Below are positions 33,700-44,217 of a stretch of DNA of 64,000 nucleotides, piece after piece. Each line of letters starts with the position of its first letter. Within the stretch, counting starts at the first letter, position 1. This DNA comes from Rhypophila decipiens (lineage: Eukaryota; Ascomycota; Sordariomycetes; Sordariales; Naviculisporaceae). A model generated the notes under the pieces. That model was not told the DNA's origin. It ran no database searches and saw nothing but the letters and a program-made list of their open reading frames with translations. Location of the stretch: the NCBI GenBank assembly GCA_033297075.1, contig MU858131.1, positions 99,998 through 163,997 on the forward strand, in the 5' to 3' direction. Made by a program: the position numbers and the translations under genes.

Positions 33700-34137
33700 A
33701 TGAAGTTCAACGCCATCATTAGTCTCCTGGCGTGCACCGCCTCTGCCACTGCGGCCGCCATCAATTCTGCCTCCTCATCCGACGACGCCGTTCCGGTTCT
33801 CTTTCGCCGAGAAACCCTGCTCTGTAACGAGTCCAACGTACCCGGAAATCTCGACGACTGCGACAGACTCTTCCAGGACATCCAATGGGGAGTCGTGCAC
33901 GCCAACCTTCAGACCGGCAGCCCGCGCACACTTCGCTACAATTCCTGCTTTGTCTCGTGGAGCAACAACGTCGTGGGCAATGCGGGCGACTTACTCGAGT
34001 ATATGGATAGAATGAGGACGACATGTCTCCGCAGCCAGAGCAAGTCCGGAATCATCAAAGGCGTACACCTTCATGGCGGGATCAGTGCTATCGCCATCTG
34101 CCTTTCGAGCCGTGGGACCGGCTGCAGCAACGCCTAG
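33700..34137 (+). CDS. Small secreted cysteine-containing protein B (paralogue of 32536-32955)
   Basis: 145 residues. Signal peptide MKFNAIISLLACTASATAAA, then a dibasic site (LFRR) before the conserved domain. Six Cys: LLC, DDC, NSCFVSWSNNVVGNAGDLL, TC, AICLSSRGTGC. The shared core with protein A (NSC-VSWS--VVG, SGIIK, then CLS-R-TGCSN) indicates an inverted gene duplication. Secreted, function unknown. Confidence 0.75.
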   Translation: MKFNAIISLLACTASATAAAINSASSSDDAVPVLFRRETLLCNESNVPGNLDDCDRLFQDIQWGVVHANLQTGSPRTLRYNSCFVSWSNNVVGNAGDLLEYMDRMRTTCLRSQSKSGIIKGVHLHGGISAIAICLSSRGTGCSNA

Positions 34138-34690
34138 GGGGAAGAAGCACGTGGGGGCTGGCTTGCAGGGTCTCCTTTGTCGTGGGATAGGGGCAGAAAC
34201 AGGAGCTGATCTAGTACAAGGGAAGAAAGGAAATGTCTGGTCGTTTTTGTATTTCCAATGGGGTCGAGCTCTTGAATATAGGTGCGAATTCTTTTACACA
34301 ATGCAGTCTTCAAGTTGAACGGTCACTTCGACCACAGCCTTTCTAATTCTGCCACATTGACGATCAATCGTCATTGTTACATGATACCCAGACATGCCGT
34401 AAAAGACAAGGTTGAACATACAATCCGGTATTACGGCGCTATCAACCAATCAAATCCCGTCATTTCAACCCGCTAAGCCAAACAAGGAAGGTGATAACGA
34501 CGAAGCGAAAACATCTCGATTACCGACGGACACAAGAACGGTGATCAATTTGTCCGAATGATCCAATGAATTCAAATCAGACGCAAAACATCTTAACATA
34601 GCATCGCATTCTCATTACACTCACCACCTTGTCTACCTACTTAGCCCACATACTACAACGCAAGACCAAGGAGAACAGAAAAGAGCGAAC
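34138..34690. other. Intergenic stretch
   Basis: 3' flank of protein B and leader of the hydrolase gene. A CACGTG E-box occurs at about 34148. No gene recognised. Confidence 0.4.
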
Positions 34691-35439
34691 ATGTCCGCAC
34701 CACCAAACGAAGCACCGCACGCGACCGAAGCCAGAAGGCACAATGGAACAGCCCTCTTCATAATCGACATCCAAAAGGACCTCGCCTTGAACGAGGCTAC
34801 ACAAATCCCCCACGCAGAACGTGTCAAGAGCGCTACGACAGCCATCCTCGCGTCCGCTAGACGGCTTCTTGTTCGCACCACCACAACGAATGACATCATC
34901 GTGTTTGTGCAGCATCATGAACCGCTTGAGCGAGGTCCCCTCCAGAAAAGCACGACTGCATGGGAGTTGGTTTTTGAGCCCACTGAGGAGGGACTGAGAT
35001 CGGGAAGGGAGATTGTAGTTGAAAAGGATACAAGTGAGTTGCCAAGGTCATCGTCCATGTCTCGTTTACGCTGAATGTGAAGCTAACTGGGACTTGAACC
35101 AAAGGGGATACATTCGAATCGAACCCACACCTTGCGCCAGAACTCAAAGCCCGCGGCATTTCCGAGATTGTCGCCTGTGGGATCCAGAGCGAGTGCTGTG
35201 TGCAGAGTACCTGTCTTGGCGCACTCACGGCGGGATTTGTAGTGACTTTGCTCCAGGGCGCTCATTCGACGTATGATGTTGGAGATGAGTCCGCTGTGGA
35301 GATCGAGAGGGAAGTCGAAGCGCTTGTTGTTGAGAATGGTGGTCGGGTGCTTGATTGGAAGTCTGTTAGCGCGTTTTGGGACTATGGTTCGCTGCCTGTC
35401 GTGGAAAGAGGACTGAGTCTGGCGAGTTTTCAGTTTTGA
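34691..35439 (+). CDS. Isochorismatase-like cysteine hydrolase
   Basis: Exons 34691-35033 and 35105-35439; the 71-bp intron has donor GTGAGT and branch GCTAAC and joins in frame, giving 225 residues. The isochorismatase/nicotinamidase-like fold is recognised by the catalytic triad regions: Asp in ALFIIDIQKD (N-terminal strand), and the nucleophile Cys in ISEIVACGIQSECCVQST, followed by AHSTYD. A Lys is expected in the middle part (candidate in the HEPLERGPLQKST region). Soluble enzyme hydrolysing amide or vinyl-ether type substrates. The actual substrate is not predictable. Confidence 0.85.
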
Positions 35440-35813
35440 AGACTAAGATCTAGGGCTGTCTTGCTTTGTTGTCCGAAAAATAGTCTGTCGGTCAATTCAT
35501 CGATCAGTCGACTCCAAAACTGGGTATTGAATGTTCTGGTGGACACAGTGGCCTGTACGCTACTGGTACTGTGCCCAATCCCTTTGGCATGCATATTGTC
35601 ACATTCAGCCACTCAGTCAATCATGATCACGGAGCTGAAGGCCCCACTCCTTTTCACTGCGCCATCTGCCATATATGGCCATAGCCACGTGATGGGCTGA
35701 CAGACACACTGCACTGTTCGACGTTCGTGGCACCCGAATTTTCAGATGATTTCATTCCCCAACTTCAGCTCAAGAAAACAGGGCAAATGACCATCTAGTT
35801 GCCAGCCATCAAT
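35440..35813. other. Intergenic stretch upstream of the second HET gene
   Basis: No gene. Contains the leader of the HET gene at 35814. Confidence 0.4.
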
Positions 35814-37967
35814 ATGCCCGTCACCACTAGAAAACGACAACAGCCTCCCGTGAATGCCATGTATTGGCCGAGGAAGCGACGACAAAATGACCCATGTCGC
35901 ACAAGCACAAGTGCAGCGACTCCCGACGAGACGATGGACCCCGACGAAACGTTGTGTACCCAGTGCCGCAACATCAGCCTGGACGACATCTTTGGCGGGA
36001 ACATCCGTGGATTAAACGGCAGAACAAGAAAGAAACAGAAACAGCTTGGCCGAAGTGAACAAAGAATCTGGTTACGGCTGGACAGCTCGAATGGCGAATG
36101 TCGCCTGTGCCGATTCTTTTTTCAGGGTCGGATTCCCAGCCCGACTTCCATCGACCCACAACATGAACTCTGCATCCTGCCCGCCAAAACAAAGCTCGGC
36201 GCTTCACGTGCGGCCGACATCGTCGACTCAACAACCTTGATCGTCCGCCCGAAATATCGCCTTGATGAGTCCCTTGAAGAACGGATCATCCTGGAAGAGC
36301 GGCCACAGGAGCCCAACGTATTGTCTGCCCGGCGTATCGCGCCTCAGGTAAATATTCCTCTCATGGGCGAGTGGTTGGCGTTCTGCGACAAGCACCACAG
36401 CGCCTGCAAGGACCCCGATCTGCCGATTCCCCGGGGCTTCCGCGTGTTGGATTGTGTGGCTCGCACGATATTGGAATGGGGCACACTGTCCGACCCTGGG
36501 AAACGATACGTGGCACTGAGCTATGTATGGGGCGGGGATCAAGTTCTGTCCCTAGATTCTCAGCAGACTGTCCCGTCTCGGACGCGCCAAAGAGGCCGCC
36601 TGCAAGCGGTAAAGGTGCCCCAGCCACTTCCACGAACAATCGAGGACGCTGTATCCCTCACCCAAAGCCTTGGGTGTCGCTATCTCTGGATAGACAGGTA
36701 CTGCATCCCACAAGACGACCCCATAGCCAAGCACCTACAGCTTCGGGGCATGGATGTCATATATCAGCATGCGTTTTTCACCATAATCGCAGCAGCCGGC
36801 GATGATCCTCACCATGGGCTCCCCGGCGTCAGGGACACACCTCGCAACGCCCAACTCCAATGCACCGTCGGCTCCAGGACTTTGATTTCAGTACCCCTTG
36901 TGAAGCGCGAGATCCTTAAGTCGACCTGGAACAGTCGCGGTTGGACTTACCAAGAAGGTCTGCTCTCTCGGAGAAGGATTGTCTTCACCGACTCCCAGGT
37001 GTACTATCAGTGCAACGCAATGCATTGTCTTGAGGGCATCAGGACACCGCTGGAGTCTTTACATGTCCGGGATATGTCACGGATGAGCGATCATGTGAAC
37101 ATGTCCAGAGTCTTCCCCTTACATACGGTAGGGAAGCAGTGGCGAGTTTTGGCGAATCTCATCAGTGAGTACCTTGACAGGTCTCTAACCTTTGAAAATG
37201 ATGTTTTGGATGCTTTCAGGGGCATCCTAGCCGTCCATGAACGCCGCTTCTCAGCGGAGGTCAGAATACTCGCTGGCATCCCAATTTCGATGGAACATCT
37301 GGCCGGGAGTAACAATTTCAAGACGAAAACCCTGGTCAGCGGCTTGTCGTGGTTCTTCCAGCAAAACAAAGGTAAAAGCTGCATACAAAAACTGGAAAGG
37401 CGGCCAGGGTTCCCGAGCTGGACATGGCTGGGGTGGAAGCCAAGGGAAGCCGTTTCGATCATGCTGAGAGATCAGATGACCCACCAGCCCTTGGCCTACG
37501 ATGCTCGCTTTGAATACACCGACCTAGCTCTGCTAGATTGGGCTTTAAAACATGACCTGATCATTGATCGTGGATTTGAAGGCCAAATACCGTGCTTTCT
37601 CTGGATCCAAGGCCCGATTTTGGAAGTTCAGGTAGACATGAATGGCGAGTTGACGGACGGAAACGACCTACTGAGGGACCTGAGGTCCGGCCCTGATCCT
37701 AACCGCGGGTCCTGGTGCGATATTACGAACTGGACGCGGGATAACTACAGCCCTACCGAGTCGTTTCCTCTTACGTTCACTTTACTCGCCCTCCGCTACA
37801 GTAGAATCGACATTGAGTTCCTCGTTCTTTACCGGCCGCCCGGCTTCGGCCACTTCTACCGGATTGATATAGTCAATTATCCCCGGCTAAAGGGCGACCT
37901 CATAGCGCCCATGAGAAAAAGGGGAGTGCTTGGACTGTGGCCAGAGAGGAAGGTCAAGATAGGGTGA
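35814..37967 (+). CDS. HET-domain protein (intact, single exon)
   Basis: 717 residues from ATG 35814. N-terminal Cys-pair header (ETLCTQCRNISLDDIF...CRLCRFFFQG), then the HET (PF06985) blocks: KRYVALSYVWGGDQ, LGCRYLWIDRYCIPQDD with YQHAFFTIIAAAG, and NSRGWTYQEGLLSRRRIVF. The long C-terminal part includes WTWLGWKPREA, typical of the family, and ends FLVLYRPPGFGHFYRIDIV. Same architecture as the broken gene at 17284-19427, so the two are paralogues. Expected role: inducing incompatibility-type cell death on recognition of non-self. The partner is unknown. Confidence 0.9.
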   Translation: MPVTTRKRQQPPVNAMYWPRKRRQNDPCRTSTSAATPDETMDPDETLCTQCRNISLDDIFGGNIRGLNGRTRKKQKQLGRSEQRIWLRLDSSNGECRLCRFFFQGRIPSPTSIDPQHELCILPAKTKLGASRAADIVDSTTLIVRPKYRLDESLEERIILEERPQEPNVLSARRIAPQVNIPLMGEWLAFCDKHHSACKDPDLPIPRGFRVLDCVARTILEWGTLSDPGKRYVALSYVWGGDQVLSLDSQQTVPSRTRQRGRLQAVKVPQPLPRTIEDAVSLTQSLGCRYLWIDRYCIPQDDPIAKHLQLRGMDVIYQHAFFTIIAAAGDDPHHGLPGVRDTPRNAQLQCTVGSRTLISVPLVKREILKSTWNSRGWTYQEGLLSRRRIVFTDSQVYYQCNAMHCLEGIRTPLESLHVRDMSRMSDHVNMSRVFPLHTVGKQWRVLANLISEYLDRSLTFENDVLDAFRGILAVHERRFSAEVRILAGIPISMEHLAGSNNFKTKTLVSGLSWFFQQNKGKSCIQKLERRPGFPSWTWLGWKPREAVSIMLRDQMTHQPLAYDARFEYTDLALLDWALKHDLIIDRGFEGQIPCFLWIQGPILEVQVDMNGELTDGNDLLRDLRSGPDPNRGSWCDITNWTRDNYSPTESFPLTFTLLALRYSRIDIEFLVLYRPPGFGHFYRIDIVNYPRLKGDLIAPMRKRGVLGLWPERKVKIG

Positions 37968-39151
37968 CACGGCCATACCAGACGTTTGCAACGAAGGGAG
38001 GATAGCACGTAAGGAGGTGCTATAAGTCTCCTGAAGTTGTAATATCGTTTCGAGGGGAATTTTCCTCTGATTTTGGCCGCCTCCAAGGCATCTTTTTAAC
38101 AACACTAAACCCACCCCCACCCGGCCACTTATCCCTGTTGCCTCTTACCTCACTACACCTTAAAATTAACGCCAAGAGTTTTATTTTCTGAAAATAAATT
38201 CGCGATTCTTTTCACAACCGCCATTCATTTCCTCCCTCCTATCGCTACCCATTTCCGCTATCCTATCGCCACCACAGTCAATTCTATTAGGCTAGTATCA
38301 TTAAACATTGTTGCAAAGATACTGCAAAGTAGAAAAACACAGTTAAGCAAAAATATCATTCCACTGGTAAAGGTAGATAGGGTGCCCGCTAGTTATCAGT
38401 TTTTGAAGCTGTCCTACTTCTGGGCTGTTTAGATGTGTTGTGGGCCTGAAAGTACATTGTAATTATTGCCTCCAGATTGGGGAGTGAGAGTGGAGCTGAC
38501 TTGGTCTGTGGGCTGAGGAACCCTCCTTGTCTGTATCGGGTCTACTATTCCATGATACTGGCGGCGACACCCATCATAACGCCATCCAATAGACACTGCA
38601 ACATGAACACAACGGAGACGGGCATTGAATCACTGCAAGCAAAGTGAACCATCAATATCGCGCCATCACTATAGAAATGCTGTCAGCGGCTCGTCTCTGC
38701 TCTCTTCCTCATGCCCCTCTCTTATTAACATATGGACAGCCTTGCCTTCTTGAGGCCTCAGAAATATCTTGGGTCAATCTAGTAATCCCAATCTCCTATT
38801 GACCGGAAATCGGATAATCACATCAGCCCTCATGATATCGATGTGGTCACTCTATTCCCAGTGCCCGCCGCGCGAAGCTATAGGAAACAGATGAGCGCAA
38901 AGCCCGAGCATCGCTCTTAGTAAGCCGTCTCACCTTCCGGTCCAAGGCCAACCAACAGGAATTCGCGTGTACGTTCTCACGGCGGCCGTCTACTCGTGGT
39001 AGAAAGTTGCAGTCACCGAAGTCAGCCAGTGACATTACCCCGTCTAACGTGTAGCCGAGTCTCGACACCTCATCGTCGCCTGCGACCAATATGCATGTGA
39101 AGGTGTCCCACTTCCGAGCCAAAGTAGGAGCCACACAAGTGGATAAGGACT
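37968..39151. other. Intergenic stretch with a dispersed-repeat copy
   Basis: 3' flank of the HET gene. It holds one copy of a 61-bp repeat (separate entry) and otherwise AT-rich sequence. A 95-codon minus-strand frame at 38847-39134 has no recognisable pattern. Confidence 0.4.
38039..38099 (+). repeat. Dispersed 61-bp repeat, copy 1
   Basis: Aligns without gaps to 56888-56948; about 48 of 61 bases match and most differences are transitions, as expected after RIP. Shared core: GATTTTGGC-GCCT--AAGG followed by TCTTTTT. Probably the edge of a transposon family not otherwise visible here. Confidence 0.6.
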
Positions 39152-39156
39152 AAAGT

Positions 39157-39333
39157 TGTTGAACACAACCTCGTGCTGATGAATTGAGTGTGGTGTGTCT
39201 GTAGTAGGCCATCAGAGATGGCCACTTTGGGGAGGAAATTCCCCTCATATACGCTAGTCTACATGCGGTAATAGTGTAGGCGGTGATCGGGCAGTATTTC
39301 ACACCCCCTGCTGTGGGCCCACAGAGTTCAACA
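39157..39333. mobile_element. Solo LTR, 177 bp, Copia-type
   Basis: Starts TGTTGAAC and ends GTTCAACA (8-bp terminal inverted repeat) and is flanked by a perfect 5-bp target duplication AAAGT (39152-39156 and 39334-39338). Its first 31 bp are identical to 49392-49422, next to the minus-strand Copia element, identifying it as an LTR of that family left after LTR-LTR recombination. Confidence 0.85.
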
Positions 39334-39538
39334 AAAGTAGCGTTACTTATTCGCGCTAGATCGCGTCACCCTCTTTGTTGCCGGCTGTTCAGCAGTAGTA
39401 GATGTCTTCCTTTTGTGCTGCACCTTCCACTTACCCTTAGCCTGGCCCTTACCATGGTCACCAATGGCGCTGGCTTCACCCCACTCGTTTTCCTCATATA
39501 GATTGCTGCCGTGAGATACCACTCTAGTGACAGAAGCA

Positions 39539-40955
39539 CTAGAGTCTAATGGCAAAGGATGAGTTTTGCTGCTCAACAGGGCCCAGGCTGGGCATGCCTA
39601 CCCTCTCGACGGCTGCGCGAGCTGTGGCGTTGTCCACGGTGGTCAGCGTCCTCATCTCCATGTCGGCACACTTGGCCAGCAGCATCTGAACAATCCTTTC
39701 GTGTCCTCCACCTGAAGCAGCCTGCAGTGCATTGCCATATCCTCCGTCCTGTGCGTTCACCTCAGCGCCCTTCTCCAGCAGCATCTGAACAATCTTCTCG
39801 TGCCCTCCAGATGAGGCCGCCTGCAGTGCATCACCGTATCCTCCGCCTTGTGCGTTCACCTCAGCGCCCTTCTCCAGCAGCATCCGAGTAGAGCTGGCCA
39901 GACCACAACGAGCTGCATAATATAAAGAACCGAAGGGAATTCTCTCACCGTATCTTCTATCCAGTTGATCTGGGCTATAGATTTGGCACCCAAATCTAAA
40001 AGCACCCTGTGAAGCAAAGTATTCTTCCTCCGTTTGTAAGACCTGTCCGCTATACCCTTCGACAACCGCCGCATGCTGTGCCCAATACTGCGCTGAGTAT
40101 TGTGCTAAATGGTACGTCTCTCTTGCTTTCCATGGTCCGCACCAGCGGTCCAATTCTAGTAGGTACGAAAGACAAACGTTGACAATAGCGGTTCTCGCAG
40201 GTATCTCCTCGAGGTCGCCGGCCATGTCCGCTTCTAGGCGGTCAGAGACGAGGTATTGCTTGACTGAGAAATGCGCGAGCTGGATCTCCATCCTCGCCAT
40301 TCTATCTCCGCTCTCATTTTTACTGACCAGAATAACAAGGCTGGAGCAGTACTGCACAACTTCCTTGGGAATGAACACTCGGTTTCTAGTGTCGAACCGC
40401 GGACGGCTGACAATGTCCACCGTAACGGCGTCTACTGCTTCCTCGAGCCGTAGCGGCCGTTCCGAGTAGGTTAGGAACTGCAGCAGTCGCTTCGCATAGA
40501 TCAAATGTTCGGGTGGTATTGCTTTTAATATCCTGGCATATGTGTCATCCAAGGTGCGCGGAAGATTAGCCAGTGTGTTTTGCACAGACTTCCGATCGAG
40601 ACATTTTTCCAGGCTATCGAACTGGCACGACACCCAGCGAAACCTACACTCATTAGCAAACGACTGACAGACCATGTTCACTCATCACCACCATAAGCCC
40701 AAACCTCACGTTCGGAAACGTGCGCAGCATGTCTCTGCCAACATTAGCGGCGTTGACTAGCCCGTAGTTCCAGTGAGGCAAGCAGGCGATGACGACGTTG
40801 TGCGCGCCGATGCTGCCGAGGGTATAGATGTTGTTGTCGTTGGTATTTTGCGCGGCCAGCCTTGGGTGCTCCGCGTCGAGACACTCTTGAGCAGCGACGT
40901 ATTCGGTCTCAACCGCACAAATCCACCCCACCGTGTAGTTGGCTGGGTCCGATAT
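39539..40955 (-). pseudogene. PNP-NACHT-ankyrin (NLR-type) gene, internally deleted
   Basis: Minus strand. The N-terminal part (from about 40955) is a purine/uridine-phosphorylase-like header: NYTVGWICAVETEYVAAQ, then IGAHNVVIACLP, ending VRFGLMV. At about 40685 it switches frame and joins the segment that normally follows a NACHT domain (FRWVSCQFDSLEKCLDRKS...LPRTLDDTYARILKAIP). The end of the phosphorylase domain and the whole NACHT P-loop region are gone. Downstream are ankyrin repeats with an exact 99-bp period (LLEKGAEVNAQ-GGYG-ALQ). The expected start codon reads ATA (minus strand), a G-to-A change consistent with RIP. In fungi PNP-NACHT-repeat proteins act as NLR-like immune/allorecognition receptors. 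This copy should be non-functional. Confidence 0.8.
39677..39900 (-). repeat. 99-bp tandem ankyrin-coding repeats
   Basis: Unit starts recur at 39677, 39776 and 39875, i.e. exactly 99 bp (33 codons) apart. The two complete units are nearly identical at the DNA level, unlike old ankyrin repeats, which suggests recent unit exchange as known for fungal NLR repeat domains. Confidence 0.8.
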
Positions 40956-41144
40956 GGCGCTCTTGCAGTGTCGGTTGTATATATAAAAAGAAGAAAAGAG
41001 GACTGAAGAACTGATTGGCGAATTATTGTTGTAGGGCCTATAGGGGATAATAGTGGGGTTTTATAGTGGGTATTGTGTACGAAAGGGTTCTCTTCAGAAC
41101 TATATTGAGTGGGGTGGGGAAGAGGGATAGTAGTCACATTTAGG
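40956..41144. promoter_or_regulatory. Promoter relic of the NLR pseudogene
   Basis: On the minus strand TATATATAC lies about 20-30 bp upstream of the expected start codon. Confidence 0.35.
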
Positions 41145-41822
41145 TTACCTTCGAGATGCCTTCAGCTTCCGTTCGGGTTGCCTTCGGGTTGCCTTAGGAT
41201 CTGCCTTCAGGCTTGCTTCGCTGCGCCTCCACGGCTGACCTGCATATGCATGTGACGACAAGCTCTTGCTTCTTATCGGCGGCATCGAACCCGCCTGATT
41301 GAGGCGGAGGCAAAATATGTGTCGACCACCCGGGCTCATCAGCACTCTCGGTCCGATGGCATGCCTTTCCATATCAAAATCAGTCTTATTGAAGCATATA
41401 AGCTGCATTTTCCAGAGACCCAGAATGTCAAGCACCAAACTACGCCGCAGGGCCGCATACCGCACAGCAGAAACTCCCCATTCTTTGACCGATATATGGT
41501 CTCCGAGTGGGCTTGGCTTCAAGTCTTCTGTGATGATTGGCGAAAAGCGATTACAGTGGGAAATGTGAAGCCTATAGAAGTGGCTGGCATTGGGAAGTGG
41601 GCGCTGGAGGACAACTACCAAATGGCCGGGAAACAAGGGTCTGCTGACGGGGACTGTTGTGTAACACACGGCTCGGCCAATAACAGCATCGGTCCATCGT
41701 CCATCTCCAACCCGAGCGGCCCTTCCAAGGCGAATCAATGGAGAATCTGCAGGAAACACTGATAAGGCACACTGCAAATAACCGATCGACGTTGACTTCG
41801 ACTCTCCATGATGTCCTGCCAA
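41145..41822 (-). CDS. Uncertain ORF, possibly a decayed HET C-terminal fragment
   Basis: 225-codon minus-strand frame. A segment around HLVVVLQRPLPNASHFYRLH weakly recalls the C-terminal end of the HET protein at 35814 (FLVLYRPPGFGHFYRIDIV). The tail is built on tandem GCCTTCGGGTT-like repeats (about 41150-41225) and is unlikely to be real protein. No complete domain seen; may not be expressed. Confidence 0.25.
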   Translation of the reverse strand: MAGHHGESKSTSIGYLQCALSVFPADSPLIRLGRAARVGDGRWTDAVIGRAVCYTTVPVSRPLFPGHLVVVLQRPLPNASHFYRLHISHCNRFSPIITEDLKPSPLGDHISVKEWGVSAVRYAALRRSLVLDILGLWKMQLICFNKTDFDMERHAIGPRVLMSPGGRHIFCLRLNQAGSMPPIRSKSLSSHAYAGQPWRRSEASLKADPKATRRQPERKLKASRR

Positions 41823-42781
41823 ATGTGCCCGCTGTTACTCCCAGAGTCTGGGTGGCTTGCCGAGTCCCCGCCAATATGTGCAGTTTATTATTTGCACCAC
41901 CTAACCCCCTTTGCCCCCCTACCCCCGCCCACCCGAGAGGGGGCCATCCTTTTTCGATAAGCGCCTCTGGCCACGATCTCCCAGTGCAGCATCAAATCTT
42001 TGGTTCCCCTTAGGCTATTACAACGTCACGCAGCGATCTTCCCCCACATACCGCTGGCCCATGAAGCTCCAGGCTCCGTGGTTTTATCGTCGGGCGCCGG
42101 TGTCCTGTCCAGGCGGACTTTCAAAGGCGACAGCATGTGTTAGGTTTGCCCAACCACCTTTGTGAGACTCCGCCTCAGAGCCGCCTGAAAGTGATATCCT
42201 TTCGCCGTTTTCGATTGATAGGCTGTGAGCTATTGTTGCCCCGCATCTGCGCCGCCTCGTTTTTTTATCGCAATGCAACTCGCATAATCGCATTTTACCT
42301 TCCTCGAGCTCTGATTCGATCATACCAAAGCTCTGGTGCTCCGTGTGACACAACGTAAGAGTCCTACATCGCCACGCAGAAACACTGGTGGAACGATGCA
42401 CTTGAGCTACCTCGACGAAAATTGTGTGTCTACCTGACTCGAGCGTCCTGGTATCCTCGCCTGTGCATCTCGCCTGTGCATCAACACGATGCCTAGCTTC
42501 CCAAGAAACAGGCCACTGGAAGCCTTGTTTGGGGAAGATGATGCATGGCAGTATGATTATATGAAGAGAGACGTAACCGATAGAAGCGGCACAAGAGAAA
42601 GGGGGGTTTCTAGTGTCACATTGGGATGATAATTAACACAATATCAATTTGGTTGCTCAGTCTCTCTCTGTAATGTCTGGATGACCCTTCCGCCAAAAGT
42701 TCTGTGATTGCCAGATAGCTACCCCGAAAACGCTTTCGAAACCTGTTCTCACCAACTGCCACCCAGTATTTCTCTCTCTTT
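41823..42781. other. Intergenic stretch
   Basis: No gene recognised. A C-rich run (CCCCCTACCCCCGCCC) occurs near 41915. Frames present are short and unpatterned. Confidence 0.4.
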
Positions 42782-43724
42782 ATGGCAAAAATGGCCGGCC
42801 GCACCATATCCACCGGTTCCAAAGATACGGTAGAAATGTTCCGCATATGCTGGATGCTTAGCACCGACGATAACAACCTTACTCTTCATGGCTTTCGTCG
42901 GTTCAAGACCACGCATTTGATGAGCCTTCGATTCCTTGAGCACGAGATCGCTGAAATGGATCATATTCTTTACCAAGCTGGCTTTGGTTTGAACTTAGGT
43001 CCGCAACATGGGGTCCGACTGGGCCTTGAGGGCGGCAAAAGGAACCAAAATACCCCCGACATCCGCGACATGATTACTCCGGAATTTATCTTGAAATTGC
43101 GTGGCCTCATTAAGCAATACGGTGCGTAAAAGAATAACAAATTCTATGCTAGAAAGTTAACTGATAAAAGTGAAAACAGATGAAGCACTCGCCACCTTTA
43201 ACAATATCATGAGTATGGAGACGTTCTCATTACTCGACGACGAAAAACAGTCGTGCCTGAGGCAAGACCTTACTTTGTATGAGAAATACAATACCAGGCT
43301 GCTCCGGGCGGATCTTGGAACACGGTCTCGGACGGACCCGTTCCAGCGTTGGCTCCACCGACACTTGAGAGCATTTCGATATTGGAGGCTGTCGAGGAAG
43401 AATCAATATAACGGAGAGGGTCTTGGATCTGCTGCTCGACAACACCGCAGATTGTCTTACCAAAACACGATATTAATAGCGGAAGTCATTGGACGCCTCG
43501 TAACGGCAATGTTAACGGCTATATTTCTTATCGCCCCCCTAGTGGTATTGTCCTACAGGTCATCGAAAGAGACGCAGCTAGTCATTGTCTCATTATGCAT
43601 CCTCATCCTGTCTTTCCTTGTATCTTTGTTTCTAAGAGTATCTAGTTTCGAGATCATAGCCTTGTCGGCTGCCTATGCCGCGGTGCTGTCAGTATTTGTT
43701 TCGAACATCCCGGTTAACGCTTGA
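42782..43724 (+). CDS. DUF6594-type fungal membrane protein
   Basis: Exons 42782-43121 and 43180-43724; the 58-bp intron joins K-Q-Y to D-E-A in frame, giving 294 residues. The family is recognised by FRRFKTTHLMSLRFLEHEIA (about residue 40), ALATFNNIMSMETFSLLDDE, and TRLLRADLGTRSRTDPFQRW, with three C-terminal membrane helices (ILIAEVIGRLVTAMLTAIFL; LVIVSLCILILSFLVSLFLR; IALSAAYAAVLSVFVSN). Function unknown; such proteins are numerous in ascomycetes. Apparently intact although next to a transposon-rich segment. Confidence 0.85.
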
Positions 43725-44217
43725 ATTAAAAAGTTGGTTTGGCTTCAATAATGGCCTAGGTGCTCCACATGAGAAGCAACACCTCACCGAGATAAAGCGC
43801 TTCGCGGCAAGGAGCTCGAAATAAACGTCATATAAAGATGCATCCATAGTAGCAAAGTTTCTATCCGTCATAGGTTAGATTTGAGATAGCATGATAATCC
43901 AGATCTTTCGTCCTATTTATCCTTGCATTAGACACGGTGTTCGGCTCAGCTGTCAAGATCGATAATTCGCAAGAGCAGTGAAGAAAGACAAAGGACAACG
44001 CTACCCTTCAGTACATGATAATCCCGCCACATATGGATTTAGGTATATCATCCCGAAGTCCTCCCATACACGTATTCGGTTGTGCTACTATCCTAGATAC
44101 CTATTATAGTTTAATTAGATAACGTACATGATAAGCGAGTGAGCATTCTAAGCGAGTGAGCACTTTCCTCCACCACACCACTTCCCGATTCAACACCACT
44201 TTCATCCACCACAAAAC
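43725..44217. other. Flank and probable 5' end of a Fot1/pogo-like transposon
   Basis: No gene until the transposase ATG at 44218. A direct repeat AAGCGAGTGAGCA occurs twice at about 44134-44164, the kind of sub-terminal repeat found at the ends of pogo-like elements. The left terminus is probably within 44110-44130 but is not certain. Confidence 0.4.

Noticed and set aside
35085..35104. B-box-like GGTTCAAGTCCC (minus strand) in the hydrolase intron
   Set aside because: No tRNA body; it is the acceptor end of a well-supported intron.
38847..39134. 95-codon minus-strand frame upstream of the solo LTR
   Set aside because: No recognisable motif, no splice partner and no conserved pattern; left unannotated.
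41270..41310. tRNA-like T-arm with B-box GGTTCGATGCC on the minus strand
   Set aside because: The arm pairs, but its loop has eight bases and no matching acceptor stem, D-arm or anticodon arm can be formed around it.
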